DNA from: JAFEDN01 sp963795715
Lineage (GTDB): Bacteria > Pseudomonadota > Gammaproteobacteria > Coxiellales > Coxiellaceae
Assembly (NCBI GenBank): GCA_963795715.1
Contig: CAWCIY010000002.1
Location: 1,984,001 to 2,048,000, forward strand
Direction of reading: 5' to 3'
DNA length: 64,000 nt
How positions within the stretch are numbered: the first letter of the stretch is position 1; every line of letters begins with the position of its first letter. Below the pieces are notes generated by a model. That model did not search any database. It was not told where the DNA came from and saw only the letters and a list, made by a program, of their open reading frames with translations. Below are positions 1 through 8,688 of this stretch, piece after piece. The translations under genes and the position numbers were made by a program.

Positions 1-477
1 TTACAAATTCAAGCACTTTATAATGCGCTTACTTTTTTATTGGTGACCATTGCCGCCGGATTTTCTGATCGTTATGGTCGACGGGCTTTGTTGATGACTG
101 CTGCTTTAGGTTATATCGCACTGAGTATTCCTTGTTTTTACTTGCTCAAAACCCATGGTTCATGGCTGTGGTTATTACCATTGGTGATATTATATTGCAT
201 CGAAGAAGCTACTACACCGGCAACCATGGTCGAGATATTTCCATCTTCGGTACGCTATACCGGCATTTCAATCGGTTATAACGTGGGCATGGCTTTGCTA
301 GGCGGTACTGCTCCATTGATTAACACTTGGCTAGTCGCGAGATTTAATAATCCATTGATTATCGCTTATTATTTAGCAGCCAGCGCCTTGATTTCATTGT
401 TAGCAGTGATCGTATTCTTACCTCGTCAATTTGGAAAAACTTGTGATTTACTGCATGAATCGATTCTTAGGGACTAA
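1..477 (+). CDS. MFS transporter, metabolite:H+ symporter-like, 3' part
   Basis: The frame is open from the first base, so the gene starts outside the window and only the last ~158 residues are visible. It is an inner-membrane transporter of the major facilitator superfamily. The loop motif FSDRYGRRALL is the classic MFS cytoplasmic signature. The later segment with EIFPSSVRYTGISIGYN and GGTAPLINTWL is typical of the metabolite:H+ symporter branch (ProP-like osmolyte or organic-acid carriers). Four to five hydrophobic helices follow and the C-terminus looks complete. The substrate cannot be read from this fragment. The family call is firm, the subfamily likely. Confidence 0.85.
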   Translation, partial: LQIQALYNALTFLLVTIAAGFSDRYGRRALLMTAALGYIALSIPCFYLLKTHGSWLWLLPLVILYCIEEATTPATMVEIFPSSVRYTGISIGYNVGMALLGGTAPLINTWLVARFNNPLIIAYYLAASALISLLAVIVFLPRQFGKTCDLLHESILRD

Positions 478-552
478 ATCGCAGACATATTGAGCTTTAT
501 ACATCATTGTAATATTCTCAGAGTTTCTTGAGCCCATGGAGTTTAGAAGAAA

Positions 553-2079
553 GTGACAAATTTTTTGCGCGGACCTTGCGATCATGTGTCAACCTGCCGC
601 CCAATGACGGGCGTCCCGAAAAACTGTGAGAAATGGGTTCTGTTGGCAACCATTCTCGGTTCCAGCATGGCGTTTATCGACGGTACTATTGTCAATGTAG
701 CCTTACCAGCCATTCAAGAAGCTTTACATGCCTCCATCAGTCGGATGCAGTGGGTGGTGGAAGCGTATGCGCTAACACTGGCGGCGTTACTTTTGGTAGG
801 CGGTGCATTAGGTGATTTGCATGGGCAGCGGATTATCTTTTTGATTGGAATATTGATCTTTACTATTGCTTCGGCAATCTGTGGAATGGCGTCGACAATT
901 TGGGTGCTTATTATTGCTCGGGCCATTCAGGGAATAGGTGCAGCACTTCTGGTTCCTGGAAGTTTGGCGTTGATCACTATTTCATTTTCAGAAGAAAAAC
1001 GAGGACAAGCCATTGGAACCTGGGCCGGATTTACCGCTATCACCTCAGCAGCCGGCCCAGTATTGGGGGGATGGCTGGTACAGCAAGTATCTTGGCGCTG
1101 GATTTTCTTTCTCAATTTACCTCTTGCTTTAATTGTTTTTATCGTTACTTTACTTTGGGTGCCCGAGCGTAAGCTGGAACAGAGCCAAAAACTCGATATA
1201 ACAGGCGCATTTCTAGCCACAATCGGGCTTGGTACGATAGTGTTCGGGCTAATTGAATGGGGAAACGGTGGCGCTATCGTTATCGTGACTGAAATCCTCG
1301 GAATTTTGGCGTTGATAGCATTCTTTTTTGTTGAAAAATATACCTCATTTCCAATGGTTCCGCTTGAGTTGTTTAGGTCACGCAATTTTAGTGGCGCCAA
1401 TCTAATTACTTTCTTCCTCTATTTTGCTCTCTATGGCGTGCTGTTTTTCTTGCCTTTATATATGATTCAGGTGCAGGGCTATACGGCCATAGCAGCAGGT
1501 GCTGCGTTTCTTCCGGTGATTTTACTGATTTTTTTGTTATCCAGAACCGCTGGCGGATTAGTTAAACAATTGGGCGCTAGATTACCATTGGTGGTCGGTC
1601 CTGCCATCGCTGCTATTGGATTCGGGCTCTTTTTGAACTCCAGTGTTGAGAATTCTTACTGGACAAGTATATTTCCAGGCACAGTAGTTCTCGGTTTAGG
1701 TATGGCAGTCAGTATTGCGCCTCTGACTACGACGGTCATGAACTCAGTTCCATCTGATCATGCGGGCACAGCTTCCGGCGTCAATAATGCCGTCTCCCGA
1801 ATTGCGGGCCTATTGGCAATTGCCATGCTCGGACTGGTGATGACCAAAACCTTTAATCATCACTTGATTGAAGGATTAAAAACATCCTCGATTTCTTCTA
1901 CTATCCGTCAGGAAATCCTGAATCAAAGTGCTCAACTCGCAGATATCAAAACTCAGGATGAAAATGCTCATCGATTGGTTCAAGAGTCATTCATTGCAGG
2001 ATACAAAATAGTGATATGGATTGCAGTAATCTTATCGCTCATCAGTTCTTTGAGCGCAGCAATATTTATTAAAAAATAA
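553..2079 (+). CDS. DHA2-family multidrug MFS transporter (14 TM)
   Basis: A 508-residue inner-membrane proton-coupled drug exporter of the DHA2 (EmrB/QacA) type. The first helix carries SSMAFIDGTIVNVALPAIQ, diagnostic of the family. Further marks are the GALGDLHGQR loop, the ARAIQGIGAALLVPGSLALI motif C region and about 14 hydrophobic helices, with a length typical of the family. The listed start is GTG at 553. An ATG at 604 would give a tighter N-terminus (MTGVPKNCEKW), and neither has a strong Shine-Dalgarno, so the first 17 residues are uncertain. It lies 75 bp after the other MFS gene on the same strand. The substrate is unknown. Confidence 0.9.
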   Translation: MTNFLRGPCDHVSTCRPMTGVPKNCEKWVLLATILGSSMAFIDGTIVNVALPAIQEALHASISRMQWVVEAYALTLAALLLVGGALGDLHGQRIIFLIGILIFTIASAICGMASTIWVLIIARAIQGIGAALLVPGSLALITISFSEEKRGQAIGTWAGFTAITSAAGPVLGGWLVQQVSWRWIFFLNLPLALIVFIVTLLWVPERKLEQSQKLDITGAFLATIGLGTIVFGLIEWGNGGAIVIVTEILGILALIAFFFVEKYTSFPMVPLELFRSRNFSGANLITFFLYFALYGVLFFLPLYMIQVQGYTAIAAGAAFLPVILLIFLLSRTAGGLVKQLGARLPLVVGPAIAAIGFGLFLNSSVENSYWTSIFPGTVVLGLGMAVSIAPLTTTVMNSVPSDHAGTASGVNNAVSRIAGLLAIAMLGLVMTKTFNHHLIEGLKTSSISSTIRQEILNQSAQLADIKTQDENAHRLVQESFIAGYKIVIWIAVILSLISSLSAAIFIKK

Positions 2080-2187
2080 CTTAAATATTCAAGCCTTTTA
2101 TAAAACTACCGTATTCAATATTTTATTTAATTCATCCTGACATTGTTTAGCATTCATAAATTGAATACCAAAATCATAGATATCCTT

Positions 2188-2601
2188 TTATGGCATTTTT
2201 ATCATAACTCGGCCTGGATAAGGGAATGACATAAAATCAACTTGCTCATACAATTTATGAGCATTCGTAGTCAAAAGCATGCATCTAACGCTCTTCACTT
2301 CGTCAAGGCTAAAAATGGTTTCAACAAGCCATTTTCCTAATCCCAAGCCGCGAAATTCAGGAATAATGAATACATCAGCCAGATATGAGAAAGTAGAATA
2401 ATCTGTGATGATGCGGCCAAACCCAATCTGGGTATCTTGCTGGTAAACACCAAAACAAAGTGAATTTTTAATAGATTCCTTTACTTGATCAAGCGTACGA
2501 TTACTTGCCCAATAACTTTGGCTGAGAAATTGATAAATCATTTCAATATCAAGTTTCTCTTTATCCGTTGAAATAATAAAATGATCTTTTTGCGCTTTCA
2601 T
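2188..2601 (-). CDS. GNAT-family N-acetyltransferase
   Basis: A 137-residue single-domain acetyltransferase. The acetyl-CoA binding motif is visible as VFIIPEFRGLGLGKWLVE (R-x-x-G-x-G core), followed by the usual C-terminal strand ending YEQVDFMSFP. It would transfer acetyl from acetyl-CoA to an amine; the substrate is unknown. It is the last gene of a three-gene minus-strand operon, and its ATG overlaps the stop of the aminotransferase by 4 nt, implying translational coupling. That context suggests an amino-acid-like amine as substrate (inference). Confidence 0.85.
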   Translation of the reverse strand: MKAQKDHFIISTDKEKLDIEMIYQFLSQSYWASNRTLDQVKESIKNSLCFGVYQQDTQIGFGRIITDYSTFSYLADVFIIPEFRGLGLGKWLVETIFSLDEVKSVRCMLLTTNAHKLYEQVDFMSFPYPGRVMIKMP

Positions 2602-3725
2602 AAAAATCTCTTCGTAAATCTCTCTAATCTATTTAATGTTTCTGGGAAATAACGTCTGCCATAACCTATTCTAAACCGATTATCTGAATAGTCAAATAAA
2701 GTGTCTGGTAAAATCAGCACATTTTCTTCTTCGATTAATTTTTTGGCAAAAATCTCTATATTTACTTTCAATTTTAATTTTGGGAAACCGACAAAACCTG
2801 CACGTGGGCGCTGCCATTGGTAAATATCTGAATAGCGCTGAAAATAATTATCCAGTAAATCCAAATTGTGCTTGGTAATACCTTTAATTCTTTCTAAAAT
2901 CTGGGCTTTATTCCGTAAAGCTATCAGCGCCAGAATTTCGCTGGGGGCACTATTACACATGGAAGTATAATTTTTATAGGACACAAAATTCTGAAGTAAA
3001 TTTTTTGGATGCGAGGCGATCCAGCCAATCCGTAAGCCAGCTAATCCGAAAGATTTAGACATCCCCCCTAAACTCAAAGCTTTTTCATAGCAGTCTACCG
3101 CATTGGGTAATCGATCACGAGGATCTTGCTCAGATAATCGAAAAACTTCATCACTCAACAAATAAGTATTATGTTGTCTTGCGATTTCGATAATGGATTG
3201 AAAAGTTTCTAAGCTGGGTTGAAATCCCGTTGGATTATGAGGAAAATTAATAATAATTAATTTGGTATTATCGGTGACCAAAGATGAAAATTTTTCCAAA
3301 TCTAGAGACCAGTGTTCGTTTTTACAATCTAATGATAATTCTGTTACCCGGGCGCCAATGGCTTTAGGGATTTCTTTATGTGAATTATAGCAAGGTGTGA
3401 CCACGACAACATGATCATTAGGTTTTAACAAAACCCGCATGGTAATATAAATGACCTCTTCTGCACCGGAATAAACCAGAATATGATTGTGATCTATGCC
3501 AGCATACAATTTGCTAATTTCGGTTCTCAACAACGGAAGACCATAGTATTCAGTATATCCTAAATTCAGTTGATTCCATAAAGCTAAACTTTCTGAATCC
3601 GCCATGGCAATCAAATCTGACAGAGTGAAACTTTCCGGATCAGAAGATCCCAGCATAAAACGCACTGAAAATTCATATTGGGTAAAATATTCTTCAATTT
3701 TGAAAGGAGCTATGTTCATGATCAC
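2598..3725 (-). CDS. PLP-dependent aminotransferase, class I/II
   Basis: A 375-residue fold-type I aminotransferase. Visible residues are NPTG (Asn164), the PLP-ring Asp in LLSDEVFR (Asp192), the Schiff-base lysine in GGMSKSFGLAG (Lys224) and the phosphate/carboxylate Arg in LRIGWIA. The length suits the AAT-I family. It would be a cytoplasmic enzyme moving an amino group between an amino acid and a 2-oxo acid; the specificity cannot be read. It overlaps by 4 nt with the upstream YheO-like regulator and the downstream acetyltransferase, so all three are probably one translationally coupled operon for use or detoxification of an amino acid. Confidence 0.9.
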   Translation of the reverse strand: MIMNIAPFKIEEYFTQYEFSVRFMLGSSDPESFTLSDLIAMADSESLALWNQLNLGYTEYYGLPLLRTEISKLYAGIDHNHILVYSGAEEVIYITMRVLLKPNDHVVVVTPCYNSHKEIPKAIGARVTELSLDCKNEHWSLDLEKFSSLVTDNTKLIIINFPHNPTGFQPSLETFQSIIEIARQHNTYLLSDEVFRLSEQDPRDRLPNAVDCYEKALSLGGMSKSFGLAGLRIGWIASHPKNLLQNFVSYKNYTSMCNSAPSEILALIALRNKAQILERIKGITKHNLDLLDNYFQRYSDIYQWQRPRAGFVGFPKLKLKVNIEIFAKKLIEEENVLILPDTLFDYSDNRFRIGYGRRYFPETLNRLERFTKRFL

Positions 3726-4327
3726 CTCAAATAATTATAAACTGTCGCTCTAGAAACTCCGATAATCTGAGCAACATATTCAGCGGCATTTTTTCCGGTA
3801 AACGCACCAATTTTATTTAAATGTTCAATCAAAGCTTTTTTTTCATTGCGATTTAATGATTCTAAATTCAAATGTCGTTCACTCAAGTAAGCGTGAACAT
3901 ATTGATTAATTTTTTCTTGCCAGTCGTCTCTAAATAAAGGTTTTGGCTGAGCAATCAGATCTCCTCCTTGAATAAATAGCAGTATTTCCTGATTGATTTT
4001 TATTAATTGTGAGATATCTAAATTAATGCAGAATAACCCGATCGCTTGGCCACTTTCATCCCGAATTACACTGCTAATCGATTTAAGTTTATTGCCATTC
4101 CAATTTAACTTTTCATAAGGGCCTATACAATCTTGTAGGCCACTCATTTCTTCTGGAGTTAACAGAGAAGGGTCACCTACCCTTCGCTTAGAAAAAGGAT
4201 GAAAAATAGCTGCAATTTTGTTGCGCTTAATATCGTGTATGACCACCTCGGCGTAAGGATGCAATAACCGTTGCACCGCCTCGGCAATTGAAAGGAAATT
4301 CTTAATCGCTTTATTCATATTAAACAT
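3722..4327 (-). CDS. YheO-like PAS/HTH transcriptional regulator
   Basis: A 201-residue two-domain regulator. The N-terminal ~120 residues match the YheO-like PAS domain (HPYAEVVIHD near residue 22; SISSVIRDESGQAIGLFCIN around 85-105). The C-terminal ~60 residues are a helix-turn-helix ending in IGVSRATVYNYLR. In better known members this family (DauR type) controls amino-acid catabolic genes. It is first in the coupled operon with the aminotransferase, so local control is likely. Its start overlaps by 8 nt a broken PhzF gene on the same strand, hinting that an intact phzF once led the operon. An alternative in-frame ATG lies 9 nt downstream. Confidence 0.88.
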   Translation of the reverse strand: MFNMNKAIKNFLSIAEAVQRLLHPYAEVVIHDIKRNKIAAIFHPFSKRRVGDPSLLTPEEMSGLQDCIGPYEKLNWNGNKLKSISSVIRDESGQAIGLFCINLDISQLIKINQEILLFIQGGDLIAQPKPLFRDDWQEKINQYVHAYLSERHLNLESLNRNEKKALIEHLNKIGAFTGKNAAEYVAQIIGVSRATVYNYLR

Positions 4328-4722
4328 TATAATCTAAATTAGATTTATTTGTCAATATCATGCCAATCGGCTCTAGAGTCATTGCATTCAATGATTTTTC
4401 CTCCCACATAAATTTCTCTGAAATATATGCTGGAGAAGTTTCTGCAGATACTTTAATTTGCACGGCCTGGTTATCTAATTTTATCGCCTGAAATAATGTT
4501 CCAAGCGTATTGGATACTGTAATATGATTAGTTTGACGCTGATTCATTAAAAGAAAAACTGCTGCTAATGCGCCATGCAGACACAAATTCATTTCTATGT
4601 TGGGATAAAAAAATTGTAAAATCGGAATAGAAGAATAAACTTGATCAACTAATACAATAACCGGCAGTTGCACAAGTTGCCTGACCAATACCGGAAGCAC
4701 CGCCCGTTACGATAATCACTTT
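4320..4722 (-). pseudogene. SDR N-terminus joined to a PhzF-family fragment
   Basis: Two remnants are fused out of frame. Reading leftward from about 4722, the first ~18 codons give KVIIVTGGASGIGQAT, the Rossmann nucleotide-binding start of a short-chain dehydrogenase. From about 4670 a different frame gives a PhzF-like segment (LPVIVLVDQ, then FFYPNIEMNLCLHGALAAVFLLM, where the family has a CGH-G-T-L-A motif) running ~120 residues to a stop at 4320. PhzF proteins are ~260-300 residues and this one lacks the N-terminal catalytic Glu region. The SDR is cut after its first helix. Neither can be functional. Confidence 0.65.
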
Positions 4723-4944
4723 TATCTAATACCCTACTCATTAAAGATCCCTATCGAGCAACTGTGGACATGTTGTACTGATGAACTCTATTTTCATCCA
4801 TAAAGGACTTCTGTGAATTCTAGTAAGATTTCGAAAACTGAGGCCTCTTGCACCAAAAAGTGAAAGCATTACTGAGATTGAAGCGATGATGTCGCATAAG
4901 CGCCATTAGGGTCATCCAAGCGTGACCCATGTGGCACATAATTG

Positions 4945-5316
4945 CTATCTTGATTGGATAGTACAATATGTTTTATCAGCTTTTGGTGTCACTTCAATGA
5001 AATATCGTTTGTTACTAACAAATTGATCTTTTCCAAACTGACAGCTAGGGTCAGAGGTGGCACTAGAAATTCCTATAGCACCCCCTTCGAATTCGAGAAA
5101 GCTTGTATCCCATTCAGTTTTTTTGCGACTATTCGAATCAATTTTAATATAGCTGGTAAAACCACCAACAGTAGTTTTAGTAGTAAAATAGAACGTGGCC
5201 TCTTCTCCCATCCCGTTAAATATAGTAATTACGGGTGCTTTATTATCAGCAGCAAACGATAGTGAAAATGCACCTAAAAAAATTGTCGCCGCTACAAATT
5301 TTATAAATTTTTTCAT
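4945..5316 (-). CDS. small secreted protein, unknown function
   Basis: A 123-residue protein with a clear Sec signal peptide (MKKFIKFVAATIFLGAFSLSFA, cleavage after SFA-AD). The ~100-residue mature part is rich in Thr, Ser, Lys and Phe and has two Cys late in the chain (DPSCQF and KTYCTI) that could form a periplasmic disulfide. No family was recognised. The gene is preceded by a plausible ribosome site (aggagac) 7 nt before the ATG. It stands alone between the broken SDR/PhzF remnant and the copper operon, with AT-rich spacers on both sides. Confidence 0.7.
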   Translation of the reverse strand: MKKFIKFVAATIFLGAFSLSFAADNKAPVITIFNGMGEEATFYFTTKTTVGGFTSYIKIDSNSRKKTEWDTSFLEFEGGAIGISSATSDPSCQFGKDQFVSNKRYFIEVTPKADKTYCTIQSR

Positions 5317-5593
5317 TGATGTCTCCTATTGGTAACAAGTTGTATAATTTTAGAACATCACAATATATTTGCAAGTTAGGCCTCGTGAAAATGCATAAAT
5401 TACTTTATTTTTTCAGGTTCAGATACAATAATAACTGAATTTTTGTGGAATTATCCCCTAAACTTAGCTTAACGGTGTGAATTTGTCACCGATACTTGCC
5501 GCATAAGCGACGTCCAATAGCATTGCCTCAAACCCGAAGCCCCTATAAATCCGCAATCTTCACTTACTTTTAATGAACCAGCTCGCAAAAAAA

Positions 5594-7744
5594 CTATCTT
5601 TTTATCCGTTGCAGCCGCAAAGCATTGAGCACCACTGAAACTGAACTCAGGGCCATGGCTGCCCCAGCTATCCAAGGAGCCAATAAACCTGCAGCAGCTA
5701 TAGGGATACCTAACGAATTATATCCTAGAGCAAAAAATAAATTCTGCTTGATATTGGCCATGGTTTTGCGACTGGTAACAATGGCGTCGACAATGCTATT
5801 AAGATCACCGCGCAAAATGGTTATATCGGCAGTTTCAATGGCGATATCAGCACCAGCGCCCATGGCAATACCCACATCTGCAGTCGCCAAAGCCGGCGCG
5901 TCATTAATACCATCACCGACCATCGCGACCATTTTGCCTTGCGCTTGTAATTTTTTTACCGCTTCGGCTTTTTCTTTTGGCAACACTTGCGCAAATACGT
6001 GATCAATTCCTACTGCCTCGGCAATTGCTTGCGCTGAGCGTTGATTGTCACCAGTCATCATCACCACTTGTAATCCTATTTGTTTCAACTTGGTGATGGC
6101 GGATTTCGATGTGGCTTTGATTGTATCAGCAACAGCAACCATACCGGCGTACCGTTTATTAATGGCAACCAACATCACAGTTTTGCCCGCACTTTCCCAA
6201 CGGTCTATAATATTTTGTTGATTATGAGGTGCTACAGGCACGTGATGCTGTTCAAGAAACCTGGAGTTACCAATTAAAATTTCATGACCCTCAACAATTG
6301 CCTCAATACCCTGTCCAGGTGTGGCTTTTAAAAATTCAGCTTGTGTGAGCGCGATTCCTTTTGCAGTAATACCCTCAACAAGAGCTTTAGCTAGCGGGTG
6401 TTCTGATTGTTTTTCCGCAGATCCAATTAAGCGCAAGATTTCGATCTCATTATCCTTTTCCAAAAGAATGTCGGTTAATTCCGGCTGACCTTTGGTGATT
6501 GTGCCCGTTTTATCTAGCACAATCACTTGCAATTTTTGCATTTTTTCTAAAGATTCACTCTGTTTAAAAAGAATTCCAAATTCCGCTGCACGTCCCGATC
6601 CAGCCATGATGGATGTGGGTGTCGCCAACCCTAATGCACAGGGACATGCGATGACTAACACGGCGATTGCTTTTTCTAACGCTCCGGCAAATTCACTCGG
6701 ATGAATCCAAATAAACCACATTAAAAAAGTGAGTAATGCGATAGCGACGACAATGGGCACGAAAATGGCTGAAATAACGTCGGCAATGCGTTGAATGGGT
6801 GCTTTCGAGCTTTGCGCATCTTCAACAGTTTTGATAATTTGCGCCAGCGTAGTTTCTTTACCAACATGTACGGCTTTGATACGCAAACTACCATGAGTAT
6901 TTATGGTAGCGCCAATAACTTGATCACCAATATTTTTTTCTACGGGCATACTTTCCCCGGTTAACATAGATTCATCAATGGCGGAATTTCCCGCAATCAC
7001 TTGACCATCCACTGGAATTTTTTCGCCAGGTTTAACTAAAATGATGTCACCGATGATGACTTGCTCAATTGGAATAATCAATTCTTGATTGCTACGAATA
7101 ACCAGCGCCGTTTTCGCTTGCAGACCCATTAATTTTTTGATGGCTGCAGAGGCGCGGCTTTTGGCAAGGGTCTCTAATAATTTACCGGATAATATTAACG
7201 TGATTAATACCGCACTGGTTTCATAATAGGTTTCAGGATGAAGATGAGCAGTATCCGTAGACCACAGAAGAGTCAAAAATAAACTGTAAAAATACGCAGC
7301 CGAAGTTCCCAACGCCACCAAAACATCCATATTAGCGCTCTTATTGCGCAACGCTTTGAATGCGCCGATATAAAATTGCCAGCCAATAATGAATTGTACC
7401 GGTGTCGCTAATATAAATTGCAACCACGGATTCATTAAGAATGTAAAATGGGGAATCATAGCTAATAATAGTGGTAAAGACAAAACCGCTGCAATTGCCA
7501 ACTGAATTTTTTTATGACGAAGTTGACTGGATTTATCATTACCATCGGGAATTACCTGATAACCCAATTGATTAATTTTCTCAGTCACATCCGACACCGA
7601 AAGCTGTTCACCACTGAATTTCAGTGTGGCGGTTTCAAGCGCAAAATTGACGCTTGCGTCGCTAACACCAGGCAAATTTTTCAGGCCTTTTTCAATACGT
7701 GCGGCACAGGCTGCGCACGTCATGCCCATTATTTGCAGTTTCAT
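5594..7744 (-). CDS. copA: copper-translocating P-type ATPase
   Basis: A 716-residue inner-membrane Cu(I) exporter (P1B-1 type). An N-terminal heavy-metal domain with GMTCAAC (residues 7-13) is followed by paired membrane helices. Then come the phosphatase loop with TGES, the transport-site helix with CPCALG, the phosphorylation site DKTGT, the SEHPLAKAL nucleotide-binding His-Pro, and the hinge MVGDGINDAPALA. Family length is normal for a single-HMA CopA. Its ATG overlaps the stop of the copZ-like gene by 4 nt, and csoR lies just upstream, so it is the third gene of a copper-inducible operon exporting cytoplasmic Cu(I). Confidence 0.97.
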   Translation of the reverse strand: MKLQIMGMTCAACAARIEKGLKNLPGVSDASVNFALETATLKFSGEQLSVSDVTEKINQLGYQVIPDGNDKSSQLRHKKIQLAIAAVLSLPLLLAMIPHFTFLMNPWLQFILATPVQFIIGWQFYIGAFKALRNKSANMDVLVALGTSAAYFYSLFLTLLWSTDTAHLHPETYYETSAVLITLILSGKLLETLAKSRASAAIKKLMGLQAKTALVIRSNQELIIPIEQVIIGDIILVKPGEKIPVDGQVIAGNSAIDESMLTGESMPVEKNIGDQVIGATINTHGSLRIKAVHVGKETTLAQIIKTVEDAQSSKAPIQRIADVISAIFVPIVVAIALLTFLMWFIWIHPSEFAGALEKAIAVLVIACPCALGLATPTSIMAGSGRAAEFGILFKQSESLEKMQKLQVIVLDKTGTITKGQPELTDILLEKDNEIEILRLIGSAEKQSEHPLAKALVEGITAKGIALTQAEFLKATPGQGIEAIVEGHEILIGNSRFLEQHHVPVAPHNQQNIIDRWESAGKTVMLVAINKRYAGMVAVADTIKATSKSAITKLKQIGLQVVMMTGDNQRSAQAIAEAVGIDHVFAQVLPKEKAEAVKKLQAQGKMVAMVGDGINDAPALATADVGIAMGAGADIAIETADITILRGDLNSIVDAIVTSRKTMANIKQNLFFALGYNSLGIPIAAAGLLAPWIAGAAMALSSVSVVLNALRLQRIKR

Positions 7745-7941
7745 GATAGAGAATATCCTTTAGATTCTATAATTTCTTTCAATGTTTCTATAGATATTTT
7801 GGCTTCATCGAATGTGAGCGACACGGTATTATTTGGTAAATCCACTTTCGCCAAAGCGCCAGCCTGTTGAACAGCAGTTTGGATTGTATTAACACAATGT
7901 CCACAAGACATTCCGGAAACGTTGAGAAGGATTGTTTTCAT
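7741..7941 (-). CDS. copZ: copper chaperone (HMA domain)
   Basis: A 66-residue single heavy-metal-associated domain with the metal-binding motif GMSCGHCVNTI (Cys13 and Cys16). Such proteins bind Cu(I) in the cytosol and pass it to the N-terminal domain of CopA. It sits 15 bp after csoR and overlaps copA by 4 nt, giving the order csoR-copZ-copA. The size and beta-alpha-beta pattern are complete. Confidence 0.93.
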   Translation of the reverse strand: MKTILLNVSGMSCGHCVNTIQTAVQQAGALAKVDLPNNTVSLTFDEAKISIETLKEIIESKGYSLS

Positions 7942-7956
7942 AATTTTTCTCCCACC

Positions 7957-8223
7957 TTATTTAATCAATTTATTCATCGTTAACATCAACTCGGCGACTA
8001 CCGAATGATCGCCTTTTTGGATACGGTCAATCAAACAAGTGTTGAGGTGCCGTTCCAAAAGTATTTTGCCGACGCTATTGAGGGCGGATTGCGAAGCCGC
8101 AATTTGATTGAGCACATCATCGCAATAGGTGTCCTTTTCAATGAGATTAATGATTCCACGAATCTGCCCTTCGATTCGCTTAAGCCGCAAGATCAAATTA
8201 TTCTTAGTTTTTTCGTTATTCAT
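7957..8223 (-). CDS. csoR: CsoR-family copper-sensing repressor
   Basis: An 88-residue all-helical repressor of the CsoR/FrmR/RcnR family. The N-terminal RLKRIEGQIRGI is the family hallmark. The Cu(I) ligand set C-H-C is present: Cys in TYCDDV, then His and Cys in ERHLNTCL. That pattern favours copper sensing over formaldehyde or nickel. Cu(I) binding would release it from DNA. It heads the csoR-copZ-copA operon, and a G/C-tract operator lies in the promoter just upstream, so autoregulation is expected. Confidence 0.93.
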   Translation of the reverse strand: MNNEKTKNNLILRLKRIEGQIRGIINLIEKDTYCDDVLNQIAASQSALNSVGKILLERHLNTCLIDRIQKGDHSVVAELMLTMNKLIK

Positions 8224-8249
8224 AATGACCTCAGATGTTGACTGAGCTC

Positions 8250-8279
8250 AGTATACAATACCCCCCTATAGTATGTAAA
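8250..8279 (-). promoter_or_regulatory. copper-operon promoter with CsoR-type operator in the spacer
   Basis: Read on the minus strand: a -35 TTTACA (8274-8279), an 18-bp spacer and a -10 TATACT (8250-8255), 27-33 bp before the csoR ATG. The spacer is filled by ATACTATAGGGGGGTAT (8258-8274), a G-tract flanked by inverted ATAC/GTAT, the form known for CsoR/FrmR-family operators. Repressor bound here would block RNA polymerase directly. The promoter boxes and operator are seen directly; CsoR binding is inferred from its position and family. Confidence 0.8.
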
Positions 8280-8688
8280 GGGCTAGTTTTTTGTTCATTC
8301 CTACCAGTTAGGAGTTTTACTTGATATTATGTGATTTTTATTTTGCAGTCAGGGGTTAACTCTTTAATTAACAAAAAAAGCGCCTTAGCTCGTTCATTTA
8401 TGATGAAAACCACCTGAAATATGCCACCGAGATTAATCCTGATATTCAATTAATTTCTACAAACAACTTAGGAATTTAATAACAGTTAGCCTCATGCTTC
8501 CACACTTTCTTGGGAAAAAAAATTTTTCTCCGAAAACCTAGTTAGGAGTTTTCGCTATTTTCGAGGATGATTTTTAAGCTCCCCGTTGGCTGACTCTTCT
8601 TTTCGCACCGTGACGATGGCGATATTGTGATTTAGAATTAGTCATCTCGCATTATTAGAGTTAGATAATTGAGACAAATAAGAATAAA
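8280..8688. other. 409-bp intergenic region between divergent csoR and capA-like genes
   Basis: No gene or RNA was recognised. The stretch is AT-rich with stop codons in all frames. A 13-bp direct repeat AGTTAGGAGTTTT occurs at 8306-8318 and 8540-8552; its meaning is unknown. The promoter of the CapA-like gene should lie near 8640-8680, but no convincing pair of boxes stands out. Confidence 0.4.

Noticed and set aside
5625..6704. Plus-strand open frames opposite copA
   Set aside because: They are antisense shadows of a strongly conserved P-type ATPase and have no family features or ribosome sites.
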